Shown: piece by piece, positions 20,415 through 28,298 of the stretch | Layout of the letters: the number at the start of each line of letters is the position of its first letter | Numbering within the stretch: position 1 is the first letter of the stretch | Assembly: GCF_017084525.1 (NCBI RefSeq) | Contig: NZ_CP070950.1 | Location: forward strand, 3,596,001 to 3,660,000 | Direction: 5' to 3' | Length of the DNA: 64,000 bases | From: Conexibacter sp. SYSU D00693 | GTDB lineage: Bacteria; Actinomycetota; Thermoleophilia; Solirubrobacterales; Solirubrobacteraceae | Notes under the pieces: model-generated | Database searches by the model: none | What the model was told of the DNA's origin: nothing | What the model saw: only the letters and a program-made list of their open reading frames with translations | Made by a program: the position numbers and the translations under genes

Positions 20415-20625
20415 GCGCGTCTCCTTGGGTCGTAGGCGGGCGTCCGGGCTCGCCGGACGGGGAAGATGCTCGACCGCGGGGCGGGCCGGAGGCATGGCCC
20501 GCCGGTCCCGACCTCCGGGCCAGGTGGTTGGACGCGAGGTCCCCTCCGCAGGCGCCACGGCGGGCGCGCCGGACGCGCGACGTCGGGTTCTCCGGAGGTC
20601 GGGGCGCGGCGAGTACGTTGGGGGC
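20415..20625. promoter_or_regulatory. Divergent control region between the nitrogen cluster and the NarL-type regulator
   Basis: 211 nt. Rightward, TACGTT (20614-20619) sits 6 nt before GTG 20626. A 12-bp perfect inverted repeat, CCCGACCTCCGG, occupies 20507-20518 and, in inverse, 20592-20603; the second arm covers the -35 region of the regulator promoter. A smaller hairpin (20442-20458, GTCCGG/CCGGAC) is in the leader of the minus-strand operon. This is consistent with autoregulation and control of the cluster by the regulator, which is inferred. Confidence 0.45.
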
Positions 20626-21282
20626 GTGGACGCGCTGCGCGTGCTCGTCGCCGAGGACCAGGCGCTCCTGCGCCAGGGCGTCGTGCGCCTGCTGCAGGAC
20701 CTGGGCTTCGACGTGGTGGCCGAGGCCGCCGACGCCGACGAGCTGCGCGCCCTCGCCCTCGAGCACCGCCCGGACGTCGCGGTCGTCGACGTCCAGATGC
20801 CGCCGGAGATGACCGACGACGGCCTGCGCGCCGCCCAGGACCTCCGCCGCGAGCTGCCGCGCATGGGCATCCTCGTGCTCTCCCAGTACCTCGAGGAGCA
20901 CTACGCGCTGGCCCTCGTCGCCGACGACCCGCGCGGCGTCGGCTACCTGCTCAAGGACCGCGTGGCCGACGCCGGCGCGCTCGCCGAGGCCGTCCGCCGC
21001 GTCGCCGAGGGCGGCGCCGTCCTCGACCCCGAGGTCGTCCAGCGCATGGTCGGCCGCCGGCGCAGCGACAGCCGCCTCGACGACCTCACCACCCGCGAGC
21101 GCGAGGTCCTCGCCCTGATGGCCGAGGGCAAGTCCAACCACGGCATCGCGGAGGTCCTCGGCGTCACCCCCGCCGCCGTGGAGAAGCACGTCACGGGGAT
21201 CTTCACGAAGCTCGAGCTCGACCGGGCGCCCACGGAGCACCGGCGGGTGATGGCGGTGCTGGCGAAGCTGCGGGCGTCGTAG
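20626..21282 (+). CDS. NarL/FixJ-family response regulator
   Basis: 218 residues: receiver domain with E10-D11, phospho-acceptor D55 (VVDVQMPPE) and Lys110 (YLLKD), then a LuxR-type HTH (TTREREVLALMAEGKSN ... AAVEKHVTGIF). GTG 20626 is 6 nt after TACGTT and 5 residues before the conserved LVAED block. It is divergent from the nitrogen-starvation cluster and convergent, across a repeat array, with a PAS histidine kinase that is its probable partner. Control of the nitrogen cluster is inferred from position and the flanking inverted repeat. Confidence 0.9.
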   Translation: MDALRVLVAEDQALLRQGVVRLLQDLGFDVVAEAADADELRALALEHRPDVAVVDVQMPPEMTDDGLRAAQDLRRELPRMGILVLSQYLEEHYALALVADDPRGVGYLLKDRVADAGALAEAVRRVAEGGAVLDPEVVQRMVGRRRSDSRLDDLTTREREVLALMAEGKSNHGIAEVLGVTPAAVEKHVTGIFTKLELDRAPTEHRRVMAVLAKLRAS

Positions 21283-21402
21283 GGGGGGTCGCGCGGGGTG
21301 GGGGTCCGTGTGGGTGGAGCTCCGCGCGGGTCGCTCGCGGTCCTCCTCGCGCTCGGGGTCCGGCACTGAGGAGGGGAAGGGAGCCGATGCCCGGCCTCTG
21401 CG

Positions 21403-21439
21403 TGACGCCTCGTGCATGCAGGACATGCACGAGGCGTCA
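21403..21439. repeat. Perfect 16-bp hairpin, copy 1
   Basis: TGACGCCTCGTGCATG (21403-21418), loop CAGGA, then its exact reverse complement (21424-21439). It is followed by CGGATCCGCCCCGCGAACCC. It may terminate the upstream regulator transcript. Confidence 0.8.
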
Positions 21440-21837
21440 TCGGGCTCGGATCCGCCCCGCGAACCCGGCGGCGGCCCGCCCTCCCTCTCCCGACGTGCGA
21501 GGCCGCGCCGGCACAAGCCCGGGGGATCGCTCGAGCGGAGCGCCACGAGGGGGTGGAGCTCCGTGCGGGTGGCTCGCGGTGCTCGTGGCGTTCGCTGTTC
21601 GGCACTGAGGAGGGGAGGGCCGGTCGCTCGCGGCGGCGCGGGGCGAGGTGTGACCCCTTGTGCATCCCAGGGGTGCAGAAGCGGTCGCACCTCCCCGGCG
21701 CGGGCGCGTCGGCGTTCGGATCCGCCCCGCGAACCCGGTGGCGGCTTCGCCGTCCTCTTCCTCCGTGTGAACCAGCGACGGCCAGAGCCCGGACCGGCGT
21801 GCGAGCGGACCGCCGCGGGAGCCGAGGTCGGCCTGGT

Positions 21838-21874
21838 TGACGCCTCGTGCATGCAGGACATGCACGAGGCGTCA
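21838..21874. repeat. Perfect 16-bp hairpin, copy 2
   Basis: Identical in stem and loop to the hairpin at 21403-21439 (arms 21838-21853 and 21859-21874), in the same orientation and with the same downstream sequence. It lies 108 nt past the minus-strand histidine kinase stop. Confidence 0.8.
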
Positions 21875-21981
21875 TCGGGCTCGGATCCGCCCCGCGAACC
21901 CGGTGGCGGCTTCGCTCTCCCTCTCCCTACGTGCCAGGCCGCGACGGCACGAGCCCGAGCCCGAGCCCGAGCGGCACGCCC

Positions 21982-23073
21982 TCACGCCCCGCCCTCCACC
22001 GGCAACCCCGCCCGCACCACCGTCCCGCCGCCCACCGGCGAGACCACCTCCAGCGTCCCGCCCAGCACCGCCACGCGGTCCGCCAGGCCGGTCAGCCCGC
22101 TCCCCGCGCCCACCGCCGCGCCGCCGGGGCCGTCGTCGCCCACCTCGACGAGCAGGCGACCGTCGCAGTCCGACGCGCGCACCCACGCGCGCGAGGCGCC
22201 CGCCTGCGCGGCGTGCTTGGCCGCGTTCGTGAGCGCCTCGGCCACGACGAAGTAGGCGCTCACCTCCACCGGGGCGGGCCAGCGGCGGTCCGGGACGTCG
22301 ATGGCCACGGGCAGGGGCGAGCGGGCGGTGAGGGCCTCGACGGCCGCGCCGAGCCCGCGGTTGGTGAGGATCGCGGGATGGATGCCGGCGACGAGCTCGC
22401 GCAGCTCCTGCACGGCCTCGCGGGCGTGGCCCGCGGCCTCGCCGAGGGCGTCGCGGACGGCCTCGTCGTCCTCGCCGACCCGCGCCGTCGCGCCCTGCAG
22501 GAGCATGAGCAGGTGCACGAGGCGCTGCTGGGCGCCGTCGTGGAGGTCGCGGCCGATGCGGCGGCGCTCGGCGTCGGCCGCGGCGACGATGCGCGCCCGG
22601 GAGGCCTCGAGCTCCTCGGCCAACGAGCGGGCGATGCCCTCGCGCAGCCGGGCCTCCTCGGCCTCCAGGCGCTCGGAGATGTCGCGGAAGACGACGACCG
22701 CGCCGCGGCCCTCGGCCATCTGCAGCGGCGAGGAGGAGTAGGCGACGGGGACCATCGAGCCGTCGCGGCGCACGAACCAGTCCTGCTCGACCTGCACCGC
22801 CTCGCCGGTGGCCCGCGGGCGCAGCAGCGGGCACTCCTCGTCGGGGAACGGCGTGCCGTCGGGGCGCTTGTAGTGGATCGTCGGGTGGCTGAGGCGGCCG
22901 AGCAGCTCGCCCGCGTCGTCGTAGCCCAGCGTCAGCACCGCGGCGGGGTTGGCGAAGAGCACGCGCCCGTCGGGATCCACGACGTACACGGCGTCGACGA
23001 CGCTGGCCAGCAGCGCCTGCAGCATGCCGTCGGGCCAGCTGCGCCAGACGTCGGGGGTGGGGAGCGTGCCCAC
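21982..23073 (-). CDS. PAS-containing NarL-partner histidine kinase (HisKA_3 type)
   Basis: 363 residues from GTG 23073. One PAS domain (VDAVYVVDPDGRVLFANPAA) with a PAC segment (FVRRDGSMVPVAYSSSPL), a coiled linker, a HisKA_3 dimerisation domain with the phospho-acceptor in GRDLHDGAQQRLVHLL, and a HATPase (ALTNAAKHA, GSGLTGLADRV). No membrane segment, so it senses a cytoplasmic signal. GTG is 7 nt after TAGCCT (23086-23081). It most likely phosphorylates the NarL-type regulator at 20626, across the repeat array. Confidence 0.88.
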   Translation of the reverse strand: MGTLPTPDVWRSWPDGMLQALLASVVDAVYVVDPDGRVLFANPAAVLTLGYDDAGELLGRLSHPTIHYKRPDGTPFPDEECPLLRPRATGEAVQVEQDWFVRRDGSMVPVAYSSSPLQMAEGRGAVVVFRDISERLEAEEARLREGIARSLAEELEASRARIVAAADAERRRIGRDLHDGAQQRLVHLLMLLQGATARVGEDDEAVRDALGEAAGHAREAVQELRELVAGIHPAILTNRGLGAAVEALTARSPLPVAIDVPDRRWPAPVEVSAYFVVAEALTNAAKHAAQAGASRAWVRASDCDGRLLVEVGDDGPGGAAVGAGSGLTGLADRVAVLGGTLEVVSPVGGGTVVRAGLPVEGGA

Positions 23074-23137
23074 GCCGGGCAGGCTACGGGGGCGACGAGG
23101 ACGACCCCCGGGCGCCGCATTTCCTACGCTGCCCGTC

Positions 23138-24814
23138 TTGACCACGCAGCTGCCCGCACCTGAGGAGACGGCCGTGCCCCGCGAGAGCGACAAGCCGCGC
23201 GTGCACGTCGTCGGTCACCGCAACCCGGACACGGACTCCATCGCGGCAGCGATCGGCTACGCCGAGCTCAAGGGCGCGATCGACGACTCCTGCGAGTACG
23301 TCGCCTGCCGCCTGGGCGAGCTCAACCCGCAGACGTCGTGGGCCCTGGACCGCAGCGGCGCCGAGCTGCCGATGCTGCTCGAGCACGTCCTGCTGCGCGT
23401 GGAGGACGTCATGCGCTCGAGCTTCCCGTCGGTCTCCCACGAGGAGTCGGTGCGCGACGCGGGCCAGCTCATGGTCTCCGAGGGCCTCGAGCTCCTGCCC
23501 GTCGTCGACGACGACGGCGTCCTGCTCGGCGTCCTGACCGAGGAGCGCCTGGCCCGCCGCTACGTGCGCGAGTCGCGCGAGGCCTCGCGGCTGCAGTCGC
23601 CGACGAAGGTCGACGAGATCGTCGAGGGCGTCGCCGGCGAGGTCCTCTACGCCCCCGAGGACCACCGCGCCGCCGGCCGCGTCTGGGTCCTGGCGATGGA
23701 CGTCTCCTCGCTGCTGCGCGACGTCGCCGAGGGCGACGTGGCGGTCGTGGGCGACCGGCCCGACGCGCAGCTGCGCGCGGTGGAGACCGAGGTCGCGCTG
23801 CTCATCCTCTCCAACGACGCCGAGCCCTGCGAGGGGCTGCTCGAGGCGGCCGAGGAGCACCACACCGCGGTCATCCGCACGTCGCTGGACTCCTACGTCG
23901 CGGGCCGCATGGTCACGCTGTCCACGCCGTGCAAGGCGCTGCTGGACCGCGACCCGCTGACCGCCCGGCCCGACGACCTCATCAGCGACGTGCAGGAGGA
24001 GGTCAAGGACGTCTCCTACCGCGGCGCCGTGGTGGTCGACGGCGACCGGCGGCCGATCGGCCTCGTCACCCGCGCCGAGCTCGTGCGTCCGCGCCCGCGC
24101 CGCGTGATCCTCGTGGACCACGCCGAGCAGGCGCAGGCCGTCCAGGGCATCGAGCACGCCGAGATCGTCGAGATCCTCGACCACCACCACATCGGCTCGA
24201 TCGAGACCAAGCTCCCGGTGACGGCGACCTTCGACCCGGTGGGCTCGACGAGCACGCTCGTGGCCGAGCGCTTCCGCAGCCACGGCGTCGAGCCGACGCG
24301 CGAGACGGCGACCATGCTCCTCGCCGCGCTGCTGTCCGACACGGTGATCCTCAACTCGCCGACGACCACCGACCGCGACCGCGTCATGGCCGAGGACCTG
24401 GGCGACCTGCTCGGCCTCGACCCCGTCGAGTTCGGCAGCGCGATGTTCAAGGCGTCCTCCGACCTGACGCGCTACACCGCCGACGAGCTCGTGCAGCGCG
24501 ACGCGAAGAGCTACGAGCTGCCGGGCGGCCAGACGCTGGCCATCGCGCAGGTCGAGGTCGTCGGCGACGGCCTCGCCGACCGCGACGAGGAGCTGCTGCA
24601 GGCGGTGCGCGACCGCTGCGAGCGCGACGCCCACCGGATCTTCGCCCTCATGGTCACCGACGTGGTGGGCAAGGGCACCCGGCTCGTGGTGGCCGGTGAC
24701 GTGGCGGCGGCCGAGCGCGCCTTCGACACCCGGGCCGTCGACGACGTCCTGGACCTGCCGGGCGTCATGAGCCGCAAGAAGCAGGTCGCGCCGCGCCTGC
24801 TCGCGGCGACCTGA
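23138..24814 (+). CDS. ppaC: CBS/DRTGG-containing family II inorganic pyrophosphatase (Mn-dependent)
   Basis: 558 residues from TTG 23138. The DHH domain is split around a regulatory insert: GHRNPDTDSIAAAIGYAELKG at the N-terminus (shown in part), then CBS (LPVVDDDGVLLGVLTEERL), a DRTGG-like region and a second CBS (PIGLVTRAEL), then ILDHHHIGSIET and the DHHA2 C-terminal domain ending SRKKQVAP. It hydrolyses pyrophosphate, and the CBS pair in such enzymes binds adenine nucleotides. TACGCT lies 7 nt before TTG; a GTG 36 nt further in is the alternative start. Confidence 0.9.
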   Translation: MTTQLPAPEETAVPRESDKPRVHVVGHRNPDTDSIAAAIGYAELKGAIDDSCEYVACRLGELNPQTSWALDRSGAELPMLLEHVLLRVEDVMRSSFPSVSHEESVRDAGQLMVSEGLELLPVVDDDGVLLGVLTEERLARRYVRESREASRLQSPTKVDEIVEGVAGEVLYAPEDHRAAGRVWVLAMDVSSLLRDVAEGDVAVVGDRPDAQLRAVETEVALLILSNDAEPCEGLLEAAEEHHTAVIRTSLDSYVAGRMVTLSTPCKALLDRDPLTARPDDLISDVQEEVKDVSYRGAVVVDGDRRPIGLVTRAELVRPRPRRVILVDHAEQAQAVQGIEHAEIVEILDHHHIGSIETKLPVTATFDPVGSTSTLVAERFRSHGVEPTRETATMLLAALLSDTVILNSPTTTDRDRVMAEDLGDLLGLDPVEFGSAMFKASSDLTRYTADELVQRDAKSYELPGGQTLAIAQVEVVGDGLADRDEELLQAVRDRCERDAHRIFALMVTDVVGKGTRLVVAGDVAAAERAFDTRAVDDVLDLPGVMSRKKQVAPRLLAAT

Positions 24815-24824
24815 GGGCAGACGC

Positions 24825-24853
24825 GACGCCCCGGCGGGGCGGGCCGGGGCGTC
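24825..24853 (+). terminator. Terminator-like hairpin after the pyrophosphatase gene
   Basis: GACGCCCCGGC (24825-24835), 7-nt loop, exact reverse complement at 24843-24853, starting 11 nt past the stop. A U tract is absent, as is common in GC-rich actinobacteria. Further on, GAACGGCA (24876-24883) and TGCCGTTC (24897-24904) form a second inverted repeat that could be a regulatory site for the PilZ gene. Confidence 0.65.
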
Positions 24854-25029
24854 AGGAGGGCACTCCTAGGCGTCGGAACGGCAACGTACAGGTGACTGCC
24901 GTTCATCCGACGGCCGTGCGACGAACGGTCGCAGATGGACCACTGGACGCCCTCCACCTTCCCCTTGGGGGTGGGGCACGCACCAGATGCTCAGAGCCCG
25001 CGGACCTTGTGCCGAAGACCGAGCGTGAG

Positions 25030-25419
25030 ATGAACGTCCCGGCCGCCGTCCTGCAGCCCGCCTCGCCGCCCAGCCACCCCGCGTGCGACCGCCGTGCCAG
25101 CCGGCGCCTGCGCCTGCCGCTCGGCGTCACGGTCCGCCCGCTCGACGAGCACGGCGAGGCGACGACGACCCACTGCGTCGACCTCTCCGACGACGGGGCC
25201 CTCCTCGCCTGCATCGGCCTGCCGCGCCACGTCGAGCTCCTGATCACGCTGCCCGGCGGGCACGGACGGTTCGCGCTGCGCGGCGAGGTCGTCCGCGAGC
25301 AGGCCGGGCGCTCGGGCGTGCGCTTCGCCTCGGTCCCGCCACGGGCGCGGGCCGCCCTGTCGGCCGTGCTGGCCGAGGCGGAGACCGCCGCGCACCGGCG
25401 CACCTCCGCGCGGCGCTAG
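25030..25419 (+). CDS. PilZ-domain protein (probable c-di-GMP receptor)
   Basis: 129 residues, essentially one PilZ domain. The c-di-GMP binding signature is present: RRASRR near residue 23 (RxxxR) and DLSDDGALLA (DxSxxG), followed by a beta-barrel pattern ending GRSGVRFASVP. ATG 25030 is chosen as the first start giving a complete domain with little extension. The stop overlaps that of the convergent Nudix gene. No output domain is fused, so it probably acts by protein contact. Confidence 0.85.
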   Translation: MNVPAAVLQPASPPSHPACDRRASRRLRLPLGVTVRPLDEHGEATTTHCVDLSDDGALLACIGLPRHVELLITLPGGHGRFALRGEVVREQAGRSGVRFASVPPRARAALSAVLAEAETAAHRRTSARR

Positions 25420-25907
25420 CCGCCGGCGCCCGGCGTCGCGGCCGTCTGCTCGAGCAGCCGGTCCAGCAACGGCGCCTGCCCCTTGACGATCCGCCGCCGC
25501 GCGACGTCGAGGTCCATCCACGCCGCGCGGTCCATCTCGGGGAACGCCTGCAGGCGGCCCGAGCGCGGAGGCCACTCCATCTCGAACGTCCCCGGCGTGA
25601 TCGTCGAGACGTCGAGGTCGGCCTCGAGGGCGAAGGCCGTGACGCGCTTGCCCGAGGACTGGCGCACCTCGCCGAGCGCGACGAGCTCGCCGTCGGGCAC
25701 GGGCAGGCCGAGCTCCTCCTGGAACTCGCGGCGCGCGGTGGCCTCGTCGTCCTCGCCGGGCTCGCCGCCGCCCTTGGGGATCGACCAGGCGCCGTCGTCC
25801 TTGCGCGCCCAGAACGGCCCGCCCATGTGCCCGAGCAGGACCTCCCGCGTGCCGTCGGCGGCACGGCGGTGCAGGAGCAGGCCGGCGGAGCGCTGGACGG
25901 TCGGCAC
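25416..25907 (-). CDS. Nudix hydrolase
   Basis: 163 residues. The Nudix box is intact: GGGEPGEDDEATARREFQEE, followed by LGL, fitting G-x5-E-x7-REUxEExGU. N-terminal SAGLLLHRR, a GHMGGPFWARKDDGAWSIPKG block and C-terminal MDRAAWMDLDVARRRI place it near the DUF4916/MutT-like bacterial Nudix proteins that clean nucleotide derivatives; the substrate is not predictable. GTG 25907 just precedes the conserved first strand. Its stop overlaps the PilZ stop (convergent). Confidence 0.87.
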   Translation of the reverse strand: MPTVQRSAGLLLHRRAADGTREVLLGHMGGPFWARKDDGAWSIPKGGGEPGEDDEATARREFQEELGLPVPDGELVALGEVRQSSGKRVTAFALEADLDVSTITPGTFEMEWPPRSGRLQAFPEMDRAAWMDLDVARRRIVKGQAPLLDRLLEQTAATPGAGG

Positions 25908-25968
25908 GCGGCCATGATGGCGCGGGGGTGCGGCTGGGGTCCGGCCCCGGCGGGCAGCCTGCGGGCCG

Positions 25969-26697
25969 ATGGCGCCGCTCGCGACCCCGTCCCGCTCGCT
26001 GGACGCCCTGCGCGAGTCGCTCGTGGAGCGCCTGCGCGAGCTGCGCGGGCCGATGGCGCCCATCCCGCGCACGCTGCTCGAGCTCGAGCTGCGCAAGGTG
26101 GAGGTCCCCGGCGGCGCCGTCGTCGCCGTGAAGCCCGACGACTGGCCGGCGCTGCGCGAGGAGGTCGCCGAGCTCGGGTGGGAGGCGCCGTACTGGGCGG
26201 CGCCGTGGCCGAGCGGCTTGGCCCTCGCGCACGAGCTGGCCGGCCGCGACCTGCGCGGCAAGCGCGTGCTGGAGCTCGGCTGCGGGCTGGGCATCGCCTC
26301 CGCGGTCGCCGCGCGCCAGGGCGCGACGGTGCTCGCCACGGACGCGGATCCGTGCGCCGCCGCCTTCGCGGCGCACACGATCGCCCTCAACGAGCAGACG
26401 GCGGAGGTCGCGGTCGCCCGCTGGCCCGACCTCGCCGAGCACCACCGCCACGACCCGTTCGACCTCCTGGTGGCGGCCGACGTGCTCTACCGGCGCGACA
26501 ACGCCGAGGACCTGGCCCGCGCGCTGCCGCTCCTGGTGGCGCCCGACGGCGAGGCGCTCGTCGCGGACCCCGGACGCGCCGGGGCGGCCGAGCTGTGGCC
26601 GATGCTCCGGCGCCGGTGGCGGCGCGCCACGACGGCCGCCCCGGGCGGGGACGAGGTCGAGCTGCACGCCCTGCGGCGGCGTGGCACAGACCCGTAG
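25969..26697 (+). CDS. Class I SAM-dependent methyltransferase (METTL/nicotinamide-methyltransferase-like)
   Basis: 242 residues. PYWAAPWPSGLALAHEL precedes motif I VLELGCGLGIASAVAARQGA, and LLVAADVLYRRDN follows, the order seen in the lysine methyltransferase family related to METTL20 and NNMT. The bacterial substrate is unknown. ATG 25969 leaves a 61-nt gap to the divergent Nudix start. It ends 24 nt before the MarR gene, which may be co-transcribed. Confidence 0.85.
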   Translation: MAPLATPSRSLDALRESLVERLRELRGPMAPIPRTLLELELRKVEVPGGAVVAVKPDDWPALREEVAELGWEAPYWAAPWPSGLALAHELAGRDLRGKRVLELGCGLGIASAVAARQGATVLATDADPCAAAFAAHTIALNEQTAEVAVARWPDLAEHHRHDPFDLLVAADVLYRRDNAEDLARALPLLVAPDGEALVADPGRAGAAELWPMLRRRWRRATTAAPGGDEVELHALRRRGTDP

Positions 26698-26721
26698 GCG
26701 CGCTATCTTCTGCCCTGCCTC

Positions 26722-27189
26722 ATGGCTGCGACCACGCGCGACACGCCCGAGCCCGAGGCCACGGCCTTCGCCGAGGCCGTCGACGCGTTCGTCCGGGCCC
26801 AGCGCCGCGCCCGCGGCCGCGCCAACCGGGCGCCCGAGGTGCCCGAGCTGAGCTTCTCGCAGTACCACCTGCTCGAGCCGCTCGTGCTCGACGAGCAACC
26901 GCTGTCGGTCTCCGCGCTGGCGCAGGCGGCCGGCGTGAGCGCCCCGAGTGCGACGCGGATGATCGACGGGCTCGAGCACCGCGGCATCGTCGAGCGCATC
27001 CGGGCCGCGGACGACCGGCGGGTCGTCCGCGTCGTCCTGACCGAGCAGGGTCGCGCGCTGGCCCAGGCCAAGCGCCGGGCGATGCGCGACCGCCGGGCCG
27101 AGCTCTTCGCCGCGCTCCCGGCCGAGCTGCGCACGAACGCCGCCGCCGTGCTCAACGCCATCGCGCTCGCGATGGAACGCCTGCACTAG
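26722..27189 (+). CDS. MarR-family transcriptional regulator
   Basis: 155 residues. The winged-helix DNA-binding region reads LSVSALAQAAGVSAPSATRM followed by IDGLEHRGIVERIRAADDRR, a typical MarR recognition helix and wing, and LTEQGRAL follows. The long N-terminal helix and C-terminal helix form the dimer interface. The target is unknown; the upstream methyltransferase is a candidate. TATCTT (26704-26709) lies 12 nt before the ATG. The stop overlaps the convergent FHA gene by 4 nt. Confidence 0.88.
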   Translation: MAATTRDTPEPEATAFAEAVDAFVRAQRRARGRANRAPEVPELSFSQYHLLEPLVLDEQPLSVSALAQAAGVSAPSATRMIDGLEHRGIVERIRAADDRRVVRVVLTEQGRALAQAKRRAMRDRRAELFAALPAELRTNAAAVLNAIALAMERLH

Positions 27190-27872
27190 CGGCCGAGGTC
27201 GCCCGGCGTCACCGCGCCGGAGCGCAGCGCCAGCTCGACCACCCGCGCCCGCTTGGCGTTCTGGGGCAGGTCGCCGACGTCGAACTTCTGGAAGAGCGTG
27301 CGCAGGTGCGTCTTGACCGCCTCCTCGGAGAGCACGAGCTCCGCGGCGATCGCGCGGTTGGTCGCGGGCAGCGCGTGGGCACCGCCGCCGGCGAACGGGC
27401 GGCAGAGCGCCACCAGCACCCGGCGCTGGGCCGGGCTGAGCTCGGGTGCCGGCGCGGCGGGCGCCTCGACCGCCGTCGCCTCCACGGCGCCCGGCAGCGC
27501 GGGGGCACGGAAGAGCAGCAGCGTGCTGCCCACGCGCACGACGTCCTGGTCGTCGAGCCGGCGCCGGCCGGCCACCCGGGTCTCGCCGACCCAGGTGCCG
27601 TTGCGCGACAGGCCGTCGTCCACGAGCACCCAGGAGGCGGCGACGCGCTCGAGCTCGGCGTGCAGGCGCGAGACGCCGGCGTCCCAGGGCAGCGCGACGT
27701 CGCACGCGGGGTCGCGGCCGATGCTCAGCCGGTCGCGGAGGAGGACGGTCTCGAGCTGCCGGCCGCTCGGGTCGCGGTGCACGAGGTAGGGGTCGCCGGC
27801 CCGGTCGAGCTCGACCAGACGCTTGAGCTCGGCCGGGGTGCGCTGCCGCAGCGTCTGCGGCCGCGCGTCCAT
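27186..27872 (-). CDS. FHA-domain protein with C-terminal LuxR-like HTH
   Basis: 228 residues. FHA domain at about 45-125: LSIGRDPACDVALPWDAGVS, RLHAEL, LSRNGTWV, i.e. the phosphothreonine-binding loops. After an Ala/Pro-rich linker, the C-terminus (LSPAQRRVLVALCRP ... NRAIAAELVLSEEAVKTHLR) is a GerE/LuxR-like HTH in which helix spacing is retained. It would be a phosphopeptide-responsive DNA-binding protein, with the Ser/Thr kinase at 30488 as likely input. ATG overlaps the stop of the upstream membrane-anchored protein (TGATG). Confidence 0.85.
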   Translation of the reverse strand: MDARPQTLRQRTPAELKRLVELDRAGDPYLVHRDPSGRQLETVLLRDRLSIGRDPACDVALPWDAGVSRLHAELERVAASWVLVDDGLSRNGTWVGETRVAGRRRLDDQDVVRVGSTLLLFRAPALPGAVEATAVEAPAAPAPELSPAQRRVLVALCRPFAGGGAHALPATNRAIAAELVLSEEAVKTHLRTLFQKFDVGDLPQNAKRARVVELALRSGAVTPGDLGR

Positions 27873-28246
27873 CAGGGGCTCTCGACGACCTCGTCGGTCA
27901 CGTCGACCTGCGGCCCCGAGGGCGCGGCCGGCGACTGGGTCTGGGGCTGAGCCTGCTCCTGCTCGGGCTGGACGCTCTGGCCGGGGGTCACCTGGCCGGC
28001 GACGGGCCCCGCGCCGGTGCGGACCACCGGGGCGGCCGGGGAAGTCCCCAGTCGCAGCTCCGGCGTCTCCGGCAGGTCGGCGACCGCGAGCTTGCCGTCG
28101 GTGGCCGCCGCCGCGGTGGCGCGCTTGGCGGCGGGAGCCGCGTCGCCATCGGAGGATCCCGCCGCGAGCAGGCCGATCCCGAGACCGGCGAGGACCGCCG
28201 CGACGAACGCGGAGAGCAGCATCCGGGACGTGGCGCGTGCGGACAC
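27872..28246 (-). CDS. Membrane-anchored low-complexity protein of unknown function
   Basis: 124 residues. One transmembrane/signal-anchor segment near 9-30 (MLLSAFVAAVLAGLGIGLLA), then an exported tail that is Ala-rich and then Gln/Pro-rich (SVQPEQEQAQPQTQSPA). No catalytic domain. GTG 28246 is 9 nt after TATCCT (28261-28256). It is coupled by TGATG to the FHA gene and divergent from the Ig-like/kinase pair, so it may be a sensor stub or kinase substrate of that signalling locus. That is inference only. Confidence 0.7.
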   Translation of the reverse strand: MSARATSRMLLSAFVAAVLAGLGIGLLAAGSSDGDAAPAAKRATAAAATDGKLAVADLPETPELRLGTSPAAPVVRTGAGPVAGQVTPGQSVQPEQEQAQPQTQSPAAPSGPQVDVTDEVVESP

Positions 28247-28298
28247 GGTCTCGGGAGGATAGTCGTCACGGGTGTCGCAGGCGTGCGATCATCTGGCC

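Larger units (their letters stand above)
21283..21981. repeat. Non-coding array of about three diverged repeat cassettes with strong hairpins
   Basis: 699 nt between two convergent genes. Block A (GGGTGGAGCTCCG ... GGCACTGAGGAGGGGA) occurs at 21312-21381 and 21551-21620. Block B, a hairpin followed by CGGATCCGCCCCGCGAACCC and a pyrimidine-rich tail, occurs near 21403-21520, 21651-21780 and 21838-21960. The first and third hairpins are identical 16-bp stems; the middle one is decayed. Several long frames run through the array, but they change strand and frame between copies and match no recognised domain, so no gene is called. Confidence 0.75.

Noticed and set aside
21403-21874. CRISPR array
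   Set aside because: Repeats are long, imperfect, unevenly spaced and only three in number; no cas gene is present.
21308-22255. Several 130-440 codon frames in the repeat array, on both strands
   Set aside because: They arise from the repeats and GC bias, switch frame between copies and contain no recognised domain; treated as non-coding.
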